Positions 37,624 to 45,194 of a stretch of DNA of 64,000 nucleotides are shown one piece after another. Made by a program: the position numbers and the translations under genes. Each line of letters starts with the position of its first letter. The stretch's first letter is position 1. This DNA is from Maribacter aquivivus (GTDB lineage: Bacteria; Bacteroidota; Bacteroidia; Flavobacteriales; Flavobacteriaceae). Location of the stretch: positions 1,922,001 through 1,986,000 of the forward strand of contig NZ_FQZX01000001.1 of NCBI RefSeq assembly GCF_900142175.1, written 5' to 3'. The notes under the pieces were generated by a model that did not search any database, had not been told where the DNA came from, and saw nothing but the letters and a program-made list of their open reading frames with translations.

Positions 37624-39462
37624 CTAATTGTTTAAATAGGTGATTCTTTCTTGAATAAGTTCGTTTTCAAATACAGCCTGATCTAATTTTTTGCTATCAA
37701 TATTGAATTCGTATTTCTGATAATAATCTTTTAGTAGCACAATGGTATTTAGAATTAATAGCGCCTGTTTTTTATTAGTAGATGCATACAAAATATCTTT
37801 TAAATAATTCGAGCTATCTAATGCCCCGGTAATGCCTAAAAATTCTGCAGCGCGCATTCTATTGATCAACAAAGGGTCAGATTTCATTATTTGCTGTATT
37901 TGATTCGAAAATGCACCTGCTTGTGTACCAAAACTAGAACAGGTTATCAATGCCCAATAGCGATCTAATTCATCTGTAGATTTTAAATACTTTTTCAATT
38001 TAGGTAGAGCTTTATGAAAAGGTATTACCTGTAGATTAGCAATCTTCAAGTATCTTGAAATTTCTGTTTTATGTGCTTGTCCAAATTCAATAGGATTATT
38101 GAAAGCCTTATCAATAATATAATTTTCAGGATATAGTGACAGGTCGGGCATAGATGTCATCCAAGAATTCAGATTGTTTCTAAGCTGTTTTAAGCTTTTT
38201 TGATATTCAGGATTGTTCGCAAGATTGATTGTTTCATATGGATCATTTTCAACATCATATAATTCTTCTGGAGTTTTAGGTTTAAAAAATTGTGATTGTA
38301 TTTCGTTCAGTTTTCCATTGTCGAAAAGGTTTTTCCATTCCTTGTACGCCAATTGTCTATATCTATATTCATTCATTAAGGCATTTACAGTAAAAGGTTG
38401 AAAATTCCGTATGTATTTTAAGTTGTCTATACGCAGGCTTCTAACCATATCATACTTTTCGTCAAACCTATCTGCATAGCCATAGGTTTCATTATTCTGG
38501 AGGGTAGATTTTGAGATATTTGCACCTAAAAAAGGAGTTCCATCTATAGTTTTAGGAATATTTATACCAGCTAAGTGTAATACGGTAGCACTAAAATCGA
38601 TAAAACTAACAAAAGTGTTTGTTGAGGTTCCGGCACTAAAAGGAGATAAATTTTTGAACTTTTTCGGAACATACACTACTAGGGGAACATGTAGTCCTGT
38701 TTCTTTTAAATACCCTTTACTATTTGGTAAAACTCCACCGTGATCTCCATAATAGAAAATAACGGTGTTCTCTAGCAGATGATCATTTTTTAATTGGCTG
38801 ATGAGTTCACCAACTTGCCCATCCATTTTTACGATTAGATCACGATAAAAGGCATTGGTGTATTTAAAGATTTTTGTTTGAGGATGATTGGGCTGTACAA
38901 AGACTGTCTCTACATCGGTTTCCGTTTTAATAGAATTTATATCCATTTCAGAAAAATGTAGTTGTCCTTCATGTGTAGTTCCTATGTTGTATACATGAAA
39001 AAATGGTTGTCCATTTTTACGATTTCGCCAACTTGCCTTATTAGAAGAATCATCCCATACATTATCATTTTTTATGATATTGTAATCTTCCTTCGCATTG
39101 TTGGTGGTGTAATATCCGGCATCACGTAGATATTCAGGGAACATTTTTATATTTTTAGGTAGCGATATTTTTTGCTCCGATCTATGGTAATGTGTTGCTA
39201 GTTTCGGACCAAAAACACCTGTAATAATACTAGACCTTGCAGCACTGCAAACAGCGGCATTTGAAAATGCTCTGTTAAATTGAACCCCTTTTTCAGCTAG
39301 TTTTTCGATGTTGGGTGTTGGTACACCGTTTTCATCAAAAAGCTTCATGTAGTGTTTGGAGTTATCTTCTGATACGATCCAAACTATATTGGGTTTTTCT
39401 TGAGCTTTTAAATATGTGGAAAGTCCAATAATTATGATTAAAACAATAGATTTAAACTTCAT
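37624..39462 (-). CDS. S1 formylglycine sulfatase with helical-repeat C-terminus
   Basis: The protein has 612 residues with signal peptide 'GLSTYLKAQ'. The S1 domain begins 'KPNIVWIVSEDNSKHYMKLF'. The signature is C-S-A-A-R (Cys ~72), with Ala in place of the common Pro, which the family allows. Other motifs: 'HYHRSEQKISLPKNIKMFPEYLRDAGYYT' (in parts), 'IFYYGDHGGVLPNSKGYLKETGLHVPLVVY' (in parts), 'FSATVLHLAGI'. This layout recalls heparan-N-sulfatase-like S1_8 members. The last ~110 residues are helical and HEAT-like ('LDRYWALITCSSFGTQ', 'LINRMRAAEFLGITGALDSSNYLKDIL' in parts), a less usual extension. It lies 2 bases after the GH28 remnant and is co-transcribed with it and the GH16. Confidence 0.9.
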   Translation of the reverse strand: MKFKSIVLIIIIGLSTYLKAQEKPNIVWIVSEDNSKHYMKLFDENGVPTPNIEKLAEKGVQFNRAFSNAAVCSAARSSIITGVFGPKLATHYHRSEQKISLPKNIKMFPEYLRDAGYYTTNNAKEDYNIIKNDNVWDDSSNKASWRNRKNGQPFFHVYNIGTTHEGQLHFSEMDINSIKTETDVETVFVQPNHPQTKIFKYTNAFYRDLIVKMDGQVGELISQLKNDHLLENTVIFYYGDHGGVLPNSKGYLKETGLHVPLVVYVPKKFKNLSPFSAGTSTNTFVSFIDFSATVLHLAGINIPKTIDGTPFLGANISKSTLQNNETYGYADRFDEKYDMVRSLRIDNLKYIRNFQPFTVNALMNEYRYRQLAYKEWKNLFDNGKLNEIQSQFFKPKTPEELYDVENDPYETINLANNPEYQKSLKQLRNNLNSWMTSMPDLSLYPENYIIDKAFNNPIEFGQAHKTEISRYLKIANLQVIPFHKALPKLKKYLKSTDELDRYWALITCSSFGTQAGAFSNQIQQIMKSDPLLINRMRAAEFLGITGALDSSNYLKDILYASTNKKQALLILNTIVLLKDYYQKYEFNIDSKKLDQAVFENELIQERITYLNN

Positions 39463-39464
39463 AA

Positions 39465-40852
39465 CTAGTGCTGTATTATTTTGGTTGAGGTAATTTCTTT
39501 TTTATTTAGAAATGTAGATTTTTGATTAAAATGTAAAACATCATCTAAAACTATTGGTTTGCGTTTATCACTAGAAATAGTGGTAAGTTGAAAGTTGTTG
39601 ATATATAAACCATCAATATGTCTGGCATAAATACCTGAAGCGGGCAATGTGCCTACCTTACTAAATTCGGGCCACCAACCATCAAGCGTCTTTAAAGTGT
39701 ATTCTTTAATGTTTTTGTTATCTGAATTTTCTTGGGTACCGCCACCTGCTACTGTCATTTGAATATTGTTCAATTGAATATCTGTTATATAGTGTTCTGG
39801 CATTCCTGTTAAAAAGATGACTGAATTTTCATCTAGTTCACGATTGTCTATAATCATATTGTTAAATGAAAAACCATGCATTGCTTTCATAGGTAGCATT
39901 TCTATGGGCGAATCTACGCCCGCGCGTTGTTGACAAAAGGTCATGAAAATAGGTCTAGGTACATTCTTCATAATGATATTGGAGAAAATCATATTTTTCA
40001 TTTCCCACCTTCATTCATCTGTATTTTTAAACCCGAATCTTGAATGTCATGAAAGGTGCAATTACTGACCGTTATCGACTCAAAATCTCCTCTAGATGCC
40101 AAGCCAATACGCATGGCAGCCCATTTACTGGTAAATACACAGTTGGTTATAACAATATCTTTACACGGTCTGTCTGGTCTTGATGTTTGTAGGCATATAG
40201 AGTCATCACTAGTATCAAATGAAGAATTGGAAACACGTACATTGGTACATCCATCAAAATCTAATCCATCTCCGTTATGGTTGACACGGCTAGTTATTTT
40301 AATACCGTCTACAACAATTTCATTGCAATACAACCAAGCAGAGGTCCATGCCGCAGGATTTATCAAAGTAATATCTTTCAAATGAATGTCATTGCAATTA
40401 AGAAAGCGCATCATCATAGGTCTTCCTCCTTTTGCTTTGGTAAAGTTTTCTTGGTGACCGTTAGCATCGATTGTTCCTTTCCCTTCGATAGAGAATGACT
40501 TTGCATCGTTTGCGAAAATTAAACAACGATCCATATGTGGTTCGTTTTTATAGGTGTTTTTGTGGGTGTCGGTGGTATAATCTTCGTAGTTAGGGCTTCC
40601 TAATAAAATAGCTCCATTTTCAATATAAAGTGTTACGAAGTCTTTCAGATAAATGGTGCCGATCAATACTGTTTTACCAGAAGGTATAATTACTTTTCCG
40701 CCACCTTCTTTAGTACATAGGTCGATAGCTTTTTGTACCGCCTTGGTATCTAAAGTTATACCATCAGCCTTTGCTCCATAGTCTAAAACATTATAGTCCT
40801 TGGCATTTATGGTAATGGTAAAAAATAATAATAGCAGTAATATGTGTTTCAT
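39465..40852 (-). pseudogene. GH28-family right-handed beta-helix enzyme, broken by a frameshift
   Basis: Two abutting frames (39998-40852, 284 residues, and 39465-40001, 178 residues) together give one GH28 protein of about 462 residues, a normal length. Part one has signal peptide 'TITINAK', then 'DYNVLDYGAKADGITLDTKAVQKAID' (in parts), 'NHNGDGLDFDGCTNV', 'DTSDDSICLQT' and 'DSGLKIQMNEGGK', then a TGA. Part two resumes at 'MKNMIFSNIIMKNVPRPIFMTFCQQRAG', the expected next beta-helix turn. One missing base in the GGGAAATG stretch explains the break. The catalytic Asp pair is kept, but the usual GHG motif appears as 'GLASRGD'. It may be a real mutation, a sequencing error or, less likely, a translational shift. 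GH28 enzymes normally cut pectins, so its role here is unclear. It starts one base past the sulfatase stop. Confidence 0.85.
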
Positions 40853-40853
40853 T

Positions 40854-42158
40854 CTATATGCTGAATTTTAAATAGATGTCGCTTAAATCTGTTTTGTCTA
40901 AAGTTTTCAATTGCCATTCTTTAAGTTGAGTCAAAAGATAGGTTATGGTAGATTTTGATATCTTTTTAGTACTTAAGTTCTTTGTTTCCCAAGGATCATC
41001 GGTCAAATCATATAATTCTAGATTTCCTGTTTTTGGATAAACAATCAGTTTTTTATTTTTTGAAATGATGCCTCGTTGATCATCGAACATCGCCAAATAA
41101 ATAGATGATCTGGTTTCTTTATCTTCAGCTAAGAGTGGAACTAAACTTTCAAAATCTATAGTGTCGGTTGTTTCTAAATCAATTAAATCAAATAGGGTAG
41201 GTACTACATCTTGTAAATACACACGAGATGTAATTTTGGTGTTTGGCTTTGCCGAGGGAGCTTTAATAATTAATGGAGCGGTAACACTGGGTTCATAGAG
41301 ACAAACCTTACCTGCGACTCCGTTTTCGCCAAAATTAATACCGTGGTCAGAAGTAAAAACAATAATCGTATTGTCATAAATGTTTTTATCTTTTAGGGCC
41401 TGTATAATGTCGCCAATGTGTGCATCCATATGTGTTACCATTGCATTGTTTTGCTGTACACGTTGCTGCATTTTTTTAATTCTTAACGGGTCTGGCGCAT
41501 ATTGGTATTTTACATTTTTGTTTAGAGGCATTTTATCAGAAAAACTAGCTGGTAATTTTATGTTATCTGCAGGATACAAATCATAATATTTTTGCTTGGT
41601 CTGTCTTGGTACATGTGGTGCATTAAAAGCTACATAAGCAAAAAATGGCTTGTCGTTCTTGTAAGTCTTCACAAAGGAAACTGCTTCACTTGCCGTAATA
41701 TCGGTAATGTGACCTGCAGGCGAATTATAGGTTTTTAACTGACCAGGCTGTATGCTTCCGGTTTCATCGAAAATTTCTTTTACATTTTTTCCCATGGCAT
41801 GCCACTTACCTGTCATAAAAGTATAATAGCCACTATCATGTAATTTCTCTGGCAATGACTTTGGGGCATTTTGCTTATTTATTTCTTGAGATTCCCATAG
41901 ATATTTGCCGTAGATAAGCATTGTTCTACTTGGAATACAAACTGCAGGAGACCAGCACCCCATGTTGTATGCAGCCGTAAATGACGAACCTTCTTTTGCC
42001 AGTCTATCAATATTAGGCGTGATCATTGCTGGGTTACCATACGCACCTAAGGCTTGATTGCTCTGATCATCAGATTCTATGAACAGAATATTCATTTGCG
42101 CATAGGAGCTTATTGTAAAACCAAAAAAAAGTATAGTAAGAAGAAATGTTTTTTTCAT
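40854..42158 (-). CDS. S1 formylglycine sulfatase (short form)
   Basis: The protein has 434 residues, short for the family, with signal peptide 'TISSYAQ'. Metal-site start 'MNILFIESDDQSNQALGAYGN'; signature C-I-P-S-R (Cys ~74) in 'CWSPAVCIPSRTMLIYGK'. Other S1 motifs: 'MTGKWHAMGKNVKEIFD', 'VAFNAPHVPRQT', 'IVFTSDHGINFGENGVAGK', 'LYEPSVTAPLIIK' and 'DVVPTLFDLI'. The 'GNPAMITPNIDRLAKEGSSF' segment resembles choline-sulfatase/iduronate-sulfatase-like exo-sulfatases. It is the first gene of a minus operon (sulfatase, GH28, sulfatase, GH16) with near-zero spacing. The 213-base gap upstream (42159-42371) contains single box-like sequences but not the fixed promoter geometry found further left. Confidence 0.92.
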   Translation of the reverse strand: MKKTFLLTILFFGFTISSYAQMNILFIESDDQSNQALGAYGNPAMITPNIDRLAKEGSSFTAAYNMGCWSPAVCIPSRTMLIYGKYLWESQEINKQNAPKSLPEKLHDSGYYTFMTGKWHAMGKNVKEIFDETGSIQPGQLKTYNSPAGHITDITASEAVSFVKTYKNDKPFFAYVAFNAPHVPRQTKQKYYDLYPADNIKLPASFSDKMPLNKNVKYQYAPDPLRIKKMQQRVQQNNAMVTHMDAHIGDIIQALKDKNIYDNTIIVFTSDHGINFGENGVAGKVCLYEPSVTAPLIIKAPSAKPNTKITSRVYLQDVVPTLFDLIDLETTDTIDFESLVPLLAEDKETRSSIYLAMFDDQRGIISKNKKLIVYPKTGNLELYDLTDDPWETKNLSTKKISKSTITYLLTQLKEWQLKTLDKTDLSDIYLKFSI

Positions 42159-42371
42159 TTATCGTATTCTTTTAACCGACCAAAAACATATAGTTCTCAA
42201 AACATGTAATTGGCTATTCTTTAAAAAAATAAATATATCAATTGATAAATGGGAAGAGGGTAATGGATTAGTAGAATACTACCATATATGATTTATTTTT
42301 AAATTCTGAGGAATTTGGTTTGAATGTAAGTAATTGAAAATCAGAACGTAACTAGAAGTGTTATGATTTTT

Positions 42372-43382
42372 CTATTTTATGATAACTGAAGATTCTCTAA
42401 TATTCAATCGTCCATTAAGTATGATAGTTTGTGGTACAAATATTCCTTTATTATTAATTTGATCTAATAATAATTTAGCTGCTGTTTGCCCAATATCATG
42501 TGTAGGCTGCTCAACAGATGTTAATGAAGGTGCTGTATGCTTTGCAAGAGATGATTCTGTAAAACCAACAATGGCAATATCATTGGGAATTTGATAACCA
42601 TGCTTTTTAAAAACTGTCATGGCGCCAATAGCACAAGAATCATTTGCTGCAAAAATAGCCCTAGGTATGGTATTATTATCAATCATTTTTTGAGCTATTC
42701 GTTCACCATCTTCCATTTTAAAACCACATGAAATTATTTTACCTACTGGGCGTTTGTGTTTTTTATGGGCATCTTCAAAACCTCTTTGTCTGTTTTTTGT
42801 TAGGGTCAAATTTATGGTGCCCGTTAAGTGAACAATATCATTGTACCCTTGTACAATTAAATGCTCGGTAGCAAAAAGTGCCCATTTATAATCATCAAAA
42901 AGCACTTTTGATGCTTTGATTTCGTCCACAGCTCTATTAAAGAAAACAATAGGTATATCAGATTTTAATAAACTGGTGTAGTATTCATTATTATCTATTT
43001 CTGATGTTAACGAAACAATTAGTCCATCGACCATGTTATCTACCAAAGTTTCAACATTTTTTCTCTCAATTTCCCATGAATAGTTAGACTGCATTATCAG
43101 TACTTGATACCCCTTTTCGTGCAATATTTGTTGGGCTCCGAGCATTACTTCAGGAAAAAAATTGGTACTAAATTCAGGTACAACAATACCAATATTGAAA
43201 GAACGCTGCTGACTTAATTTTCTAGCGATTGGGTTTGGTCTGTAGCCTAATTCTTTTGCGGTTTTGAGAATTAATTTTTTGGTTTCTTCATTAATATCGT
43301 ACTTATCGTTGAAAGCTCTGGATACTGTAGAAATAGAAACGTTTAATTTTTTTGCGACGTCTTTTATGGTAACGTGTTTCAT
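42372..43382 (-). CDS. LacI-family transcriptional regulator
   Basis: The protein has 336 residues. The N-terminal helix-turn-helix and hinge read 'VTIKDVAKKLNVSISTVSRAFNDKYDINEETKKLIL' (in parts) and 'ELGYRPNPIARKLSQQ', the LacI/GalR signature. A periplasmic-binding-protein fold follows from ~residue 60 ('FNIGIVVPEFSTNFFPEVMLGAQQI' in parts, 'GLIVSLTSE', 'VFFNRAVDEI', 'IPNDIAIVGFTESSLAKHTAPSLTSV' in parts). The family represses or activates by sensing a sugar or sugar phosphate. The gene is divergent from the symporter operon, with two strong palindromes between, so it probably controls that operon and itself. The effector may be a galactan-derived monosaccharide; this is inferred. Confidence 0.95.
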   Translation of the reverse strand: MKHVTIKDVAKKLNVSISTVSRAFNDKYDINEETKKLILKTAKELGYRPNPIARKLSQQRSFNIGIVVPEFSTNFFPEVMLGAQQILHEKGYQVLIMQSNYSWEIERKNVETLVDNMVDGLIVSLTSEIDNNEYYTSLLKSDIPIVFFNRAVDEIKASKVLFDDYKWALFATEHLIVQGYNDIVHLTGTINLTLTKNRQRGFEDAHKKHKRPVGKIISCGFKMEDGERIAQKMIDNNTIPRAIFAANDSCAIGAMTVFKKHGYQIPNDIAIVGFTESSLAKHTAPSLTSVEQPTHDIGQTAAKLLLDQINNKGIFVPQTIILNGRLNIRESSVIIK

Positions 43383-43383
43383 G

Positions 43384-43466
43384 TGGTAATGTTACCAAAA
43401 TATTAATGTTTCGGCAAATTTCGGAAACGTTTCCGGAAATAAAATGTGTTTCGGTAACGTTTCCGA
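43384..43466. promoter_or_regulatory. LacI-type palindromic operators between divergent genes
   Basis: Three palindromes lie between lacI and the symporter. CGGAAACGTTTCCG (43422-43435) is perfect. TCGGTAACGTTTCCGA (43451-43466) has the same core with one mismatched pair. TGGTAATGTTACCA (43384-43397) is weaker and touches the lacI start, fitting autorepression. AACGTT centres are typical of LacI/GalR operators. The two main sites are 29 bp apart, nearly three helical turns. Confidence 0.85.
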
Positions 43467-43538
43467 AGGCTTATTTCTCAAGATGGATTAAAAAATATAA
43501 AGTTTTAATCTACTTTAACAATCAATCTATTTCTAGTT

Positions 43539-45191
43539 ATGGGGAATATCGATATTTCGGTAATATTAATTTTTGTTGCTCTTATTTTTGTCTGCGGAAT
43601 CAGTTTTTCCAAATCAGGTAAGAACATGAAGTCTTATTTTTCTGCCGGGGGCGCATTGCCTTGGTGGATGAGCGGACTGTCATTATTCATGAGTTTCTTC
43701 TCTGCCGGTACTTTCGTGGTCTGGGGAGCAATTGCCTACCAAAGTGGGTGGGTGGCAATATCCATTCAATGGACCATGTGCATATCTGGAATTATTATTG
43801 GTTTTGTTATTGCACCAAAATGGCAAAAAACAAAAGCCATGACGGCTGCTGAGTTTATAACAGATCGGCTTGGGTATAAAACACAAAGAAACTATACCTA
43901 CCTATTTTTGTTGATTTCTATTTTCACCATGGGAGCATTTTTATATCCTGTGGCAAAAATTGTAGAGGTTTCTACTTCAATACCTATTACAACAAGTATA
44001 ATTGGTTTGGGTATTTTAATTCTTATCTATACTTCTGTAGGCGGCTTATGGGCTGTTATAGTTACAGATGTGCTTCAATTTGTTGTTTTAACCGCTGTGG
44101 TATTAATTGTAGTACCCCTTTCTTTTGATAAAATTGGAGGTATCGATAATTTCATTGACAAAGCTCCAGATAATTTTTTTCAGTTCGTAAATGAAGAGTA
44201 TTCGCCTTTGTTTTTAGTTGCTTTCGGCTTGTATAATTTATTTTTCATAGCAGGTAATTGGGCTTATGTACAACGTTACACTAGTGTAGCTACACCAAAA
44301 GATGCCAAAAAAGTAGGATGGCTTTTTGCTGCCCTGTATGCGGTTAGCCCTTTAGTTTGGATGTTACCACCAATGATATATCGCATTCTAAATCCGGAAT
44401 TAAGTGGCTTAGCCAATGAGGGTGCTTATCTATTAATGTGCAAAGAGGTATTGCCTGTTGGTATGCTGGGCTTAATGCTTGGGGGAATGATTTTTGCAAC
44501 ATCAAGTTCTGTAAATACCACTTTGAATATTTCTGCAGGCGTTTTGGCTAATGATGTTTACAAACATTTTAGACCTAAAACAAGTGATGAAAGTTTGGTG
44601 AAGGTAGGTAAACTGGCAACTATTATACTAGGTGTTATTACCATTCTCATTGCTTTAATGGTACCTTATTTTGGGGGAATAGTAGAGGTGGTGATGACAT
44701 TGGCCGCACTTACTGGTGGTGCTATGTTCTTGCCACCAATTTGGGCATTGTTCTCTCAAAAACAAACTGGTGCAAGTATACTTTCTGTTACCCTGATTTC
44801 TCTTTCTATTAATGCGTTTTTTAAATTTTTAAGTCCGGCGGTATTTTATTTAAAATTAGATAGAGCTACTGAAATGGGTCTTGGGGTTGGTGTACCTATA
44901 GTTTTACTGGTCATTTTTGAACTCTATTTTTCTTATCAACAAAAAGGCAATAATCAGTACACGGTTTACTTAGAGAAAATGAAGCATAAGTCTGGTGTCG
45001 TTATTGACGATACTAGTGAAGACAATAAAAAAGGTGCCCGTGTTATTGGCATTGGAGTAGCAGCTACAGGATTAATAATATTGGTGCTTTCGTTCATTGC
45101 AGAATCAGGTGCGCTATTGGTAGGTTCAATGGGTTTACTTGTGAGTATTCTTGGTTGTTTTATTATTTATAAAAGTTTAAATAATCGGTAG
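43539..45191 (+). CDS. Sodium/solute symporter (SSS family)
   Basis: The protein has 550 residues and about 13-14 hydrophobic helices with no cleaved signal. SSS-family motifs are 'MKSYFSAGGALPWWMSGLSLFMSFFSAGTFV' (in parts), 'AITA'-like 'KAMTAAEFITDRLGYKTQRN', 'YTSVGGLWAVIVTDVLQFVVL' and 'MLGGMIFATSSSVNTTLNISAGVLANDVY' (in parts), the last forming part of the sodium site. SSS transporters carry sugars such as galactose, sialic acid or organic acids with Na+. As first gene of the LacI-linked operon, it would bring a monosaccharide released by the periplasmic glycosidases into the cytoplasm. L-galactose, D-galactose or 3,6-anhydro-L-galactose are possible cargoes; none can be chosen by sequence inspection. 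Confidence 0.92.
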   Translation: MGNIDISVILIFVALIFVCGISFSKSGKNMKSYFSAGGALPWWMSGLSLFMSFFSAGTFVVWGAIAYQSGWVAISIQWTMCISGIIIGFVIAPKWQKTKAMTAAEFITDRLGYKTQRNYTYLFLLISIFTMGAFLYPVAKIVEVSTSIPITTSIIGLGILILIYTSVGGLWAVIVTDVLQFVVLTAVVLIVVPLSFDKIGGIDNFIDKAPDNFFQFVNEEYSPLFLVAFGLYNLFFIAGNWAYVQRYTSVATPKDAKKVGWLFAALYAVSPLVWMLPPMIYRILNPELSGLANEGAYLLMCKEVLPVGMLGLMLGGMIFATSSSVNTTLNISAGVLANDVYKHFRPKTSDESLVKVGKLATIILGVITILIALMVPYFGGIVEVVMTLAALTGGAMFLPPIWALFSQKQTGASILSVTLISLSINAFFKFLSPAVFYLKLDRATEMGLGVGVPIVLLVIFELYFSYQQKGNNQYTVYLEKMKHKSGVVIDDTSEDNKKGARVIGIGVAATGLIILVLSFIAESGALLVGSMGLLVSILGCFIIYKSLNNR

Positions 45192-45194
45192 TAA

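Noticed and set aside
39985..40015. Programmed -1 frameshift at GGTGGGAAATGA in the GH28 gene
   Set aside because: The heptamer is TGGGAAA, not a proper X-XXY-YYZ slippery site, and no obvious downstream stem was seen. A lost base is simpler.
42185..42207. Box-like sequences CTATATGTT and ACATGTTTT (minus strand) before the sulfatase at 42158
   Set aside because: They are 14-16 bp apart rather than 21 and no -7 box lies at 40 bp, so they were not added to the regulon.
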